From Pseudomonas sp. LFM046 (GTDB taxonomy: Bacteria; Pseudomonadota; Gammaproteobacteria; Pseudomonadales; Pseudomonadaceae), in assembly GCF_000949385.2 (NCBI RefSeq), contig NZ_JYKO02000001.1, forward strand, positions 2,700,777 to 2,764,776: 64,000 nt of DNA, in the 5' to 3' direction. Numbering within the stretch: position 1 is the first letter of the stretch; each line of letters begins with the position of its first letter. A model generated the notes under the pieces. It saw only the letters and a program-made list of their open reading frames with translations. It made no database searches and was not told where the DNA came from. Shown piece by piece: positions 57,649 to 64,000 of the stretch. A program made the translations under genes and the position numbers.

Positions 57649-58838
57649 GGCGTTGCGTCGCCTGTGAGTCGGGTGAGGTAGCGGGTCAGGTCATGCAGGT
57701 CGTGGGTCTGTCTGCTTTGCACCTGAAGACTGGTGCTGATCTGCTGCAGCTGTTCGCCGAGGTCTTGGTTCGCCTGGTGATGTTCGACCAGTGCCTGTTG
57801 CATGTTGTCGAAGCGCTGCAGGTTTTCCTGGCTTTTGCGGGCCAGCCGATCAAGGCTCTCGGCGAGGCTGTTGCTCTGGCCGCTGCCACGCTCCAACAGC
57901 TCGCGGTGATGCTCAACTTCCTTGCTCACCTGATTCACGGCCCCTACGATGGCCGAGGCGGCGGCGATGATGTCACGCGTAGTCCTGTCGGTAGCGGTTG
58001 CCATCTGCCGGACTTCGTCCGCCACCACCGCGAAACCGCGGCCTTGCTCGCCGGCACGAGCAGCCTCGATCGAGGCGTTCAGCGCCAGTAGCTGGGTCTG
58101 CTTGGCCAGGTCCTGGATGCCTTGCACTGACTGCTCGACGAGCGCGGTGCTCTGCAGCAACTGCGTCACCGCTCGGGCGGTGTCGCCCAGGCTGCTGCGT
58201 ATGTCAGCCATCCCCGATCCCAGTTCCCGCGCCGCCCGGCAGCCGTCCTCACCCTGGGCATGGGCGGCCGCGAAATCCGAGCGGGCGCTGCTGGCCATTT
58301 CGTCCACGCTGGCCAGGCTGCGTTCAATTTGTTCGCTAGCGGCCGCGATCATGTTCACCCGCTGGCTTTGCTCGCCGCCCTGGACACTGGCTTGCTGCGC
58401 CAACTGTTCCAGCGCCTGGCTGGCGAAGCGCACCTCACTGTTCAGGCGATCATTGCCACGCAGTCGCTCACTGCACTCGACCAGCAGGGTGGCCTGATCG
58501 CTGGCGGACTGGGTACGCAGCAGGCGCGCCAGTTCGTCGAACCAGAAGGCTTCGCTGCGGCATTGGCGCGCCTGGTGAAGCTGCTGGGAGATGGCCAGGT
58601 AGAGCGTTCCCAGGACAAGCCCAAGTGCCATGGCCGGCTGACCTGCATACGCACTGGCTGCCGCACCGAGTGCCGTACCGATGGGTAGCCACGCGCCAGA
58701 CTGAATGCTGGCGACTAACGCGATACCTGGCTCGAATGGCAGGCAGGTTGTTCGTTGCCCAGACGTTTGCCGGACGTCCCAAACGGGTGTGGTCGCGCCA
58801 TCGATACGGCGTACATCGGTGCCAGCGAGATTGCTCAT
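57645..58838 (-). CDS. Methyl-accepting chemotaxis protein without its own periplasmic sensor
   Basis: 397 residues. Two closely spaced hydrophobic stretches (about 34-90) leave almost no periplasmic loop. After them come a helical segment and a complete MCP signalling domain with tip [24 protein letters not shown] is not obvious. The sensor function may be supplied by the NIT-like protein whose gene overlaps the end of this one. It is the second gene of the porin unit, 120 bp after the porin stop, with no terminator visible between. Confidence 0.88.
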   Translation of the reverse strand: MSNLAGTDVRRIDGATTPVWDVRQTSGQRTTCLPFEPGIALVASIQSGAWLPIGTALGAAASAYAGQPAMALGLVLGTLYLAISQQLHQARQCRSEAFWFDELARLLRTQSASDQATLLVECSERLRGNDRLNSEVRFASQALEQLAQQASVQGGEQSQRVNMIAAASEQIERSLASVDEMASSARSDFAAAHAQGEDGCRAARELGSGMADIRSSLGDTARAVTQLLQSTALVEQSVQGIQDLAKQTQLLALNASIEAARAGEQGRGFAVVADEVRQMATATDRTTRDIIAAASAIVGAVNQVSKEVEHHRELLERGSGQSNSLAESLDRLARKSQENLQRFDNMQQALVEHHQANQDLGEQLQQISTSLQVQSRQTHDLHDLTRYLTRLTGDATP

Positions 58839-58958
58839 GGTTGGGCTCCCGGATGGAGTAAAGGCTGTCCGTTGTTCAGGGTGATGCGGCCCGGCAGGAT
58901 CGGTGTGGGGCAGGGCGCCCGCACACCGATGTACCTGCCAGATACGGGTAAGGGACGG

Positions 58959-60206
58959 TCAGTAGGTGTATTGCACCTGCACCCAGAGCTTGTCGGTATC
59001 GACCGTGCGGGCTCGATCATCCGAGTCGTAGCTGGCGTACTTGAGCAGTCCGACCAAGCCTTTCACACCCGGTATCGGATGGGCATAGGACAGGTCGATC
59101 TCATTGCCGTAGTCATCGCTGCCCTGCTCGGTGTCGAAGTCGTGGTACCAGGCTTGCAGGCTGCCGCCGGCCAAGGGCGCAGTGAAGCCCAGGTAGGCGT
59201 CCTCGATGCCGTCGGCCGGCGTAGTGAGGAACTGGTCGGCCCAGCCCTGGAAGATGTGCTTGGTCGCCAGCGGCGTCTGGAACGCACGGTTACCCGGACC
59301 GCTGTCGCCACCCAGCACCTCGTAGCCGCCCTTGAACTGCACGCCCTTGAACACATACCCCAGTTCCGCCAGGTAGTACTCACTGTCCAGGTCCAGCGGG
59401 TTATCGGCGTAGTCCTGCTGGCGTGCGTAGTCCAGCGCGTAGCTGAAACCGGCCAGCGCACCGGTCAGGCGCAGGCCGCTGGTCCGACTGGACAGGCTGC
59501 CGAGCGGGGAGGTCGCGGTGATCGCAATGTTGTCCAGGCCGAGCAGGTAGCTATAGGCGGTTACCGCGAGTTCCGGCCGCACCAGGTACTGGGCATTGAA
59601 CAGGTGGCTGTGGCCTTCGATGTTGGCCGGATTGCTGCGGTTGTCGAAACGACCGTTGTCCGGACCGAAGATGGTGTTGATGTTGTCCAGGTAGCTGTAG
59701 GTCAGCGTCAGCCCGTCGAGGGGTTTGAGTTGAGCGAGAGCCGCGTCGTAGGTCTGCTCGTTCTGCCGCCAGGCGGAGCCGCCGACGAAGCGCTGGTTGT
59801 CCAGGTTAATGCGCTGACGGCCCAGTACGGCGCTGCCGAAGGCCTGGTCATAGCGGAGCAGGGCCTGGTTGACTTCAGTGCCGTCGGGGTCGACCACCAT
59901 GGCGTAGTTGGTCTGGCCATTGCGGGTGCTGTTGTAGGCGGCATCGCCGAGGCGGCTGACGTTGTCCACTTCCATCAGGCCCGAGAGGCCGTACCACTTG
60001 CCGGTCTGGAAGCCAACGCGGGTCCGCAGGGTCTGGGCATTGGCGTCGCGCAGGTTGTTGTTCTGGTCGACGTTCTCAAAGCGGTAGCGGGCATCGAGGA
60101 TGGCCTTGCCCCCAGTGAACAGGTTGCTAACGTCCTCTGCGGCCAGGGCGGCGTGACTGGTGCCGGCAACGGCCAGCGACAGCAGAGCGGGTTTCAGCAT
60201 GTGCAT
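58959..60206 (-). CDS. Alginate-export-family outer-membrane porin
   Basis: 415 residues from ATG 60206 (AGGAAA upstream). Signal peptide 1-22 (LLSLAVAGTSHAALAAE). The alginate_exp-type barrel begins with GGKAILDARYRFENVDQNN and LRTRVGFQTGKWYGLSGLME; a terminal Tyr (VQVQYTY) closes the last strand. In pseudomonads such porins occur beside nitrate/nitrite genes and probably let anions cross the outer membrane. It has its own sigma54 promoter and ANTAR-type leader, so it should be induced by nitrate under nitrogen limitation together with nrtABD. Confidence 0.85.
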   Translation of the reverse strand: MHMLKPALLSLAVAGTSHAALAAEDVSNLFTGGKAILDARYRFENVDQNNNLRDANAQTLRTRVGFQTGKWYGLSGLMEVDNVSRLGDAAYNSTRNGQTNYAMVVDPDGTEVNQALLRYDQAFGSAVLGRQRINLDNQRFVGGSAWRQNEQTYDAALAQLKPLDGLTLTYSYLDNINTIFGPDNGRFDNRSNPANIEGHSHLFNAQYLVRPELAVTAYSYLLGLDNIAITATSPLGSLSSRTSGLRLTGALAGFSYALDYARQQDYADNPLDLDSEYYLAELGYVFKGVQFKGGYEVLGGDSGPGNRAFQTPLATKHIFQGWADQFLTTPADGIEDAYLGFTAPLAGGSLQAWYHDFDTEQGSDDYGNEIDLSYAHPIPGVKGLVGLLKYASYDSDDRARTVDTDKLWVQVQYTY

Positions 60207-60234
60207 AGCGGTCTTTCCTAGGTCTGAAAAACGC

Positions 60235-60288
60235 AAAAAAAAACGTCACGGTGTCCGCGCTCCGGGTGGAGAGGGGATTCCGCGACGT
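60235..60288 (-). terminator. Leader terminator upstream of the porin gene
   Basis: Arms 60268-60288 and 60243-60263 (minus-strand ACGTCGCGG... against CCGTGACGT) form a long imperfect stem with a GGGT-region loop, followed on the minus strand by nine T (60243-60235). It lies 29 bp before the start codon, so it would stop transcription in the leader unless prevented. Its 5' arm overlaps the second hexaloop hairpin. Confidence 0.85.
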
Positions 60289-60322
60289 CGTTGTCGGTTG
60301 AGTGGCAGACACGCCGTTGTGC
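60283..60322 (-). promoter_or_regulatory. ANTAR-type antitermination hairpins in the porin leader
   Basis: Two small hexaloop hairpins on the minus strand: P1 CAC-AACGGC-GTG (60321-60310, plus a G-T pair outside) and P2 CGAC-AACGAC-GTCG (60296-60283). Both loops have A at position 1 and G at position 4, as in the two-hairpin RNA motif bound by ANTAR proteins such as NasR/NasT. P2 shares its 3' arm with the terminator stem, so P2 formation and termination exclude each other. Confidence 0.82.
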
Positions 60323-60339
60323 TGACCGGAGAAGGTCTT

Positions 60340-60355
60340 AGCAGGCACTGTGCCA
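60340..60355 (-). promoter_or_regulatory. Sigma54 (-24/-12) promoter of the porin unit
   Basis: Minus-strand TGGCACAGTGCCTGCT: GG and GC separated by 10 bp, with only the first T of TTGC changed. A start about 12 bp downstream (near 60329) would place the hexaloop hairpins at the 5' end of the transcript. Confidence 0.78.
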
Positions 60356-60500
60356 GTTTGTTCAATGCATTGATTTATAAGGTGTTTATTCAGCTCAAAG
60401 AACATTTGGCGATTACGCCATGCACATGCGCGGGCAAGGTTGCATTGGTGGGGTGCGAAGCCAGGTACGGGGGCCCCTGCATGGGGCATGCGAGCAGGCG

Positions 60501-60536
60501 AAAACGCGAAAGCCCGGCACGGGGCCGGGCTTTCGC
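60501..60536 (-). terminator. Terminator of the nrtABD operon
   Basis: Perfect 13-bp stem GCGAAAGCCCGGC/GCCGGGCTTTCGC (60506-60518, 60524-60536), followed on the minus strand by CGTTTTCG. It lies 19 bp past the nrtD stop and separates this operon from the porin unit. Confidence 0.88.
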
Positions 60537-60554
60537 AAAGGGCAGGGCGGCTAC

Positions 60555-61346
60555 CTAGGCGGCGGGGCGCTGCTGGCGTTGGTAGAGGAACTCCAGCACC
60601 GCGGTGCGGTACTCGTGGTAGTGGGCATCGTTGGCCAGGGCCAGGCGGTTGCGTGGGCGCGGCAGCTCGACTCGGACGATATCGCCGATGGTGGCCGCCG
60701 GGCCGTTGGTCATCATCACGATGCGGTCGGAGAGCAGCACGGCCTCGTCCACGTCATGGGTGACCATCACCACGGTACTTTGGGTCTCGCCGACGATGCG
60801 CAGCAGCTCATCCTGCAGGTGCGCGCGGGTGAGCGCATCCAGCGCCCCGAAGGGCTCGTCCATCAGCAGCACCTTGGGTTCCATCGCCAGCGCGCGGGCG
60901 ATGCCCACGCGCTGCTTCATGCCGCCGGAGATTTCACTGGGGTGCTTGTGCGCCGCATGGTCCAGGCCGACCATCTGCAACGCCGCGGCGGTACGTTCCT
61001 TGAGCCGGGCCTTGCTTTCGCGGGCGCCGAAGACCCGCTCCACGGCCAGGTGGACGTTGCCGAAGCAGGTCATCCAGGGCAGCAGGCTGTGGTTCTGGAA
61101 CACCACGGCGCGCTCCGGGCCAGGGCCATCGATTTCCCGGCCATTGCAGATCAGCCCGCCTTCGCTGGCGTCCAGCAGGCCGGCGATCAGGTTGAGCACG
61201 GTGGACTTGCCGCAGCCGGAGTGGCCGATCAGCGAGACGAACTCGCCACGGGCGATGCTCAGGTTGACGTCGCTGAGGGCCTGGAAGCGCCCTTTGCGTG
61301 TATCGAAGTGTTTGCTGACACCGGTCAGCTCGACGAACTTGTTCAT
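60555..61346 (-). CDS. nrtD: Nitrate ABC transporter ATPase (NrtD/NasD type)
   Basis: 263 residues from ATG 61346 with GGAGAG upstream. Walker [10 protein letters not shown], signature [15 protein letters not shown], Walker [13 protein letters not shown] and H-loop [11 protein letters not shown] are all present. There is no C-terminal binding-protein-like extension, so it is NrtD-like rather than NrtC-like. It energises nitrate import with NrtB. It is encoded 14 bp after nrtB. Confidence 0.92.
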   Translation of the reverse strand: MNKFVELTGVSKHFDTRKGRFQALSDVNLSIARGEFVSLIGHSGCGKSTVLNLIAGLLDASEGGLICNGREIDGPGPERAVVFQNHSLLPWMTCFGNVHLAVERVFGARESKARLKERTAAALQMVGLDHAAHKHPSEISGGMKQRVGIARALAMEPKVLLMDEPFGALDALTRAHLQDELLRIVGETQSTVVMVTHDVDEAVLLSDRIVMMTNGPAATIGDIVRVELPRPRNRLALANDAHYHEYRTAVLEFLYQRQQRPAA

Positions 61347-61360
61347 GGTCTCTCTCCGGG

Positions 61361-62218
61361 TCAGTTGCTGTAGTCGAAGCGCTTGGCCAGCCACAGCAGG
61401 GTCTGTTCCAGGGCCAGGCCCACCAGACCGACGATGATGATGGCGATGAGGATGTGCTCGACGTTGAGGTTGTTCCATTCGTCCCACACCCAGAAGCCCA
61501 GGCCGGTGCCGCCGGTGAGCATTTCCGCCGCCACGATCACCAGCCAGGCGACGCCGATGGCCAGGCGGATACCGGTCATCAGATGGGGCAGCACGGCGGG
61601 GAACAGGATGTGGGTGAGGACCTTGAACTCGGAGAGCTTCAGTACCCGCGCCACGTTGAGGTAGTCCTGCGGCACGCTGGCCACCCCGGCGGCGGTGTTG
61701 AGGATGATCGGCCAGATCGAGCTGATGAAGATCACCCAGATCGACGCCGGACCGGCAGCCTCGAACACCAGCAGGCCGATGGGCAGCCAGGCCAGCGGCG
61801 ACACCGGGCGCAGCAAGCTGATGATGGGAGAGAGCATCCCGGCCAGGAAGGTGAAGCGGCCGATGGCGAAACCCAGGGGAATGCCGACCAGCGCCGCCAT
61901 GCTGAAACCCAGGCCGACCCGGCCGAGCGAGTGCAGGATGTTCCAGCCGATGCCCATGTCGTTGGGACCGTTGTCGTAGAAGGGATCGGCAAAGAGTTCC
62001 AGCGCCGAATGCCAGGTCGACAATGGCCCCGGCAACCCTTCGCTGCGCGCCGCCACCAGGGCCCAGAGGCCGATGAACAGCAGCAGGCCGAGCAGCGGTG
62101 GGAGCAGTGCCCGTGCCAGGTTGTTGAAGAACTCCGCGGCTGGCCTGGCCAGTCGTGGAGCCGAGCTGGGTGCGGTCTTGGCCGGCAGCGACAGCGGAGG
62201 GGTTACCGGAGCGTTCAT
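61361..62218 (-). CDS. nrtB: Nitrate ABC transporter permease (NrtB type)
   Basis: 285 residues from ATG 62218 with GGGAGGT upstream. Six TM segments of the SsuC/NrtB group; the coupling loop [20 protein letters not shown] is visible, and [20 protein letters not shown] precedes TM2. The C-terminal [19 protein letters not shown] is typical of NrtB. It forms the inner-membrane channel for nitrate or nitrite. It lies between nrtA and nrtD with 14-bp gaps. Confidence 0.92.
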   Translation of the reverse strand: MNAPVTPPLSLPAKTAPSSAPRLARPAAEFFNNLARALLPPLLGLLLFIGLWALVAARSEGLPGPLSTWHSALELFADPFYDNGPNDMGIGWNILHSLGRVGLGFSMAALVGIPLGFAIGRFTFLAGMLSPIISLLRPVSPLAWLPIGLLVFEAAGPASIWVIFISSIWPIILNTAAGVASVPQDYLNVARVLKLSEFKVLTHILFPAVLPHLMTGIRLAIGVAWLVIVAAEMLTGGTGLGFWVWDEWNNLNVEHILIAIIIVGLVGLALEQTLLWLAKRFDYSN

Positions 62219-62232
62219 CGTTACCTCCCGGG

Positions 62233-63516
62233 TCAGGCTTTGATGGCGAAGGACTGGGCGTAGGCGGCGGGGTTCGAACCGTCCCACAACTTGCCGTCCA
62301 TCAGGGTGCTGCCGCGCATCTGGCTGGTCGGCACCGGCAGGCCGAGGGCGCTGGCTGCCTCACTGAACAGCTTGGTCTGGTTGACCTGGGCGGCGACGGC
62401 CGCGTAGTCCGGATCCTGTTTGATCAGGCCCCAGCGCTTGAACTGGGTCATGAACCACATGCCGTCGGAGAGCCAAGGGAAGTTGACGTTGCAGTCCTTG
62501 CAGAAGGCCATGGCGTGCTGGTCTTGCCATTTGTTGCCCAGGCCGTCTTCGTAGTGGCCGAGGAAGCGCTGTTCGATGACGTCCACCGGGGCGTTCACGT
62601 AGGCCTTGCCGGCGATGAGTTTGGCGGTGGCCTTCTTGTTCTCGTCGCTGGCCTCGATGAAGCGGCTGGCGTCGAGCAGGGCCATTACCAGGGCCCGTGC
62701 GGTGTTGGGGTTCTGCTCGACAAAGTCGCGCGAGCAGCCCAGCACCTTCTCCGGATGGTCCGCCCAAATCTGCTGGGTGGTGGTGGCGGTGAAACCGATC
62801 TTGTCGAAGATGGCCCGCGCGCCCCAAGGCTCGCCGACGCAGAAGCCGTCCATGTTGCCGACGCGCATGTTGGCGACCATCTGCGGCGGCGGAACGGTGA
62901 TGGTCTTCACGTCGTTCATGGGGTTGATGCCGTGACTGGCCAGCCAGTAGTAGAGCCACATGGCGTGGGTACCGGTAGGGAAGGTCTGGGCGAAGGTCAG
63001 CGGGTTACCGCCTTTCTTGATATGGGCCGCGAGCTGTTCGCCGTTGGTCACGCCGGCTTCTTTCAACTGGCGGGAGAGGGTGATGGCCTGGCCGTTCTGG
63101 TTCAGCCCCATGAGCACCGCCATGTTCTTCTGCGGACCGGCGACCCCGAGCTGGGAGCTGTACATCATGCCGTAGAGCACATGAGAGGCATCCAGTTCGC
63201 CGGTGTTCAGCTTGTCGCGCACGCCGGCCCAGGAAGCTTCCTTGCTGGGTTCGATAGAGAGACCGTACTTGGCGGCGAAGCCCTGAGTGGCGGCCACGAC
63301 CACCGAGGCGCAGTCGGTGAGGGGAATGAAACCGACCTTCAGGGCGGTCTTTTCCGGTGCATCCGAGCCGGCGGCCCAGGCCGCGCTGCGCAGGAAGCCG
63401 GGGGCGGAGAGGCCGAGGGCGGTCACGCCACCGACCGTGCCGGCAATGGCGATGGACTGCTTGAGGAAGTTGCGGCGGCTGTTGTTTACCGGGTCTTTGG
63501 AATCACGTTCGCTCAT
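62233..63516 (-). CDS. nrtA: Nitrate-binding protein (NrtA/CmpA family), Tat signal
   Basis: 427 residues from ATG 63516 with AAGGA upstream (another in-frame ATG at 63540). The Tat motif SRRNFLKQ precedes a hydrophobic stretch. The mature protein begins with [20 protein letters not shown], the NrtA/CmpA family start, and has [20 protein letters not shown] and [20 protein letters not shown]. It binds nitrate or nitrite in the periplasm. It is first in the operon, behind a sigma54 promoter and an antitermination leader. Confidence 0.93.
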   Translation of the reverse strand: MSERDSKDPVNNSRRNFLKQSIAIAGTVGGVTALGLSAPGFLRSAAWAAGSDAPEKTALKVGFIPLTDCASVVVAATQGFAAKYGLSIEPSKEASWAGVRDKLNTGELDASHVLYGMMYSSQLGVAGPQKNMAVLMGLNQNGQAITLSRQLKEAGVTNGEQLAAHIKKGGNPLTFAQTFPTGTHAMWLYYWLASHGINPMNDVKTITVPPPQMVANMRVGNMDGFCVGEPWGARAIFDKIGFTATTTQQIWADHPEKVLGCSRDFVEQNPNTARALVMALLDASRFIEASDENKKATAKLIAGKAYVNAPVDVIEQRFLGHYEDGLGNKWQDQHAMAFCKDCNVNFPWLSDGMWFMTQFKRWGLIKQDPDYAAVAAQVNQTKLFSEAASALGLPVPTSQMRGSTLMDGKLWDGSNPAAYAQSFAIKA

Positions 63517-63540
63517 GGTGTTGTCCTTGTTGGAAGGCAA

Positions 63541-63598
63541 AACAAAAACGGCGCACGCCAGAGCTCCCGAGAAGGAAAGGAGCTCTGACGGACGCCGT
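63541..63598 (-). terminator. Leader terminator upstream of nrtA
   Basis: A 20-bp stem with three mismatches (63579-63598 against 63548-63567; minus-strand ACGGCGTCCG... closing on GCGCCGT), followed by TTTTTGTTTT on the minus strand. It stands 31 bp before the nrtA start and would cut transcription in the leader. Confidence 0.88.
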
Positions 63599-63630
63599 TG
63601 TCCGTGATCCGCGGCCCACCGCCGTTGGCG
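63589..63630 (-). promoter_or_regulatory. ANTAR-type antitermination hairpins in the nrtA leader
   Basis: P1 CGCC-AACGGC-GGTG (63630-63617) and P2 CGGAC-AACGGC-GTCCG (63604-63589) on the minus strand, with identical hexaloops carrying A1 and G4, the bases required by ANTAR proteins. P2's 3' arm (63589-63593) and part of its loop lie in the terminator's 5' arm, so binding that stabilises P2 would prevent termination. The arrangement matches the nasF leader type; no nasR or nasT gene is in the window. Confidence 0.86.
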
Positions 63631-63657
63631 TGCTACGCAAGAATCTGCAGGTGAGAT

Positions 63658-63673
63658 TGCAAACGCCTTGCCA
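63658..63673 (-). promoter_or_regulatory. Sigma54 (-24/-12) promoter of nrtABD
   Basis: Minus-strand TGGCAAGGCGTTTGCA matches the TGGCAnG-N4-TTGCA consensus with GG-N10-GC spacing. A start near 63647 would give a leader of about 130 nt holding the hairpins and terminator. An NtrC site was not recognised upstream. Confidence 0.85.
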
Positions 63674-64000
63674 GCTTGCCCAGCAGCCCGAAGTCATAGC
63701 CTTGGCAGGCTGCTTTCGGCCGTTATTGTCTTTTAAATCAGCAGCTTGACTCTTTGGGTAATGGGGCGGGCTAGCTGGCCTCAATGAGCCATGTTCGTGC
63801 GGCGCAGAGGTGGCCTGAACGGTTTTGGTTCGCTTGGAACAGGAGAAGGCAGCGAGGGCGGATGCCAGGAACGTTGTTCTGTATTAGGGGGAACGAAGAA
63901 CAGCACCACGTGCGCCTGCGTACGGTGTGTGGCGAGAGATTGTTGCGAGCGTTGGCCCCGTCCATGGGGAGCGAATGAATTCGCCCCGACATGGACTTGA
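63674..64000. other. Region upstream of the nrtA promoter, nothing recognised
   Basis: No gene that I can support on either strand. NtrC enhancer sites would be expected here, but no clear TGCACC-type palindrome was seen. Confidence 0.4.

Noticed and set aside
58755-60221. 488-codon plus-strand open frame opposite the porin gene
   Set aside because: Antisense shadow; the minus-strand porin has a signal peptide, ribosome site and terminal aromatic strand.
62155-63588. 477-codon plus-strand open frame opposite nrtA
   Set aside because: Antisense shadow of a clear NrtA-family gene.

Overview
The window looks like a chromosomal accessory region of a Pseudomonas-type gammaproteobacterium. The evidence is high-GC coding DNA, an nrt nitrate-uptake cluster with sigma54 promoters and ANTAR-type antitermination leaders, an alginate-export-family porin, and the RND/YCF48/DUF1329/DUF1302 set seen in pseudomonads and related degraders. 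The species cannot be fixed from the sequence alone. No rRNA, tRNA, CRISPR array or phage structural gene was seen.

1-4.7 kb: debris of a defence island. An IS3-family element (63-1306, 3-bp CAG target duplication, A6G slippery site) splits the gene of an OLD-type ATPase/TOPRIM nuclease. A UvrD-like helicase gene follows with an 8-bp overlap, so the pair has Gabija-like architecture. A CoiA-like nuclease gene comes next and runs into an antisense fragment of an outer-membrane efflux protein, which marks a recombination junction near 4.66 kb.

4.8-31.7 kb: catabolic genes. A zinc alcohol dehydrogenase and a Dabb protein stand opposite an AraC regulator. A minus-strand export module (DUF1302, DUF1329, YCF48-like, RND exporter) follows. 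A GntR/FCD regulator, a chemoreceptor and a GlcG-like protein lie next to an aromatic meta-cleavage set (flavin hydroxylase, single-domain extradiol dioxygenase, FAH-family hydrolase, aldehyde dehydrogenase). The divergent plus-strand operon holds a DUF1185 protein, an MDR protein, a cupin, a thiolase, an FMN reductase and an M15-like protein. A TTTGTGCACAAA palindrome occurs in three control regions of this block and probably defines the GntR regulon. An SDR, a Bcr/CflA exporter and a second alcohol dehydrogenase follow.

31.9-45.3 kb: a LysR gene, an RND permease and adaptor pair, a frameshifted paralogous LysR gene, a periplasmic cupin, a two-subunit molybdenum hydroxylase (IorAB type), a second SDR and a KefC-like cation/proton antiporter.

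45.6-56.6 kb: a compact operon behind three 16-bp TGTAC-type palindromes. It encodes a Tat-exported dipeptide-type ABC binding protein, a two-domain flavin reductase, an LLM flavin monooxygenase, a tautomerase, an alpha/beta hydrolase, two permeases, a fused double ATPase, an aldehyde dehydrogenase, a TetR regulator and a cupin. It reads as uptake plus oxidative ring opening of an unidentified small molecule, and it is the best candidate here for an undescribed system.

56.9-64 kb: a nitrate-response block on the minus strand. nrtA-nrtB-nrtD and a separate porin/chemoreceptor/NIT-domain unit each start with a -24/-12 promoter, two hexaloop hairpins with AACGRC loops, and a terminator that the second hairpin would disrupt. 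The porin and the two-gene chemoreceptor therefore appear to belong to the nitrate-assimilation regulon.
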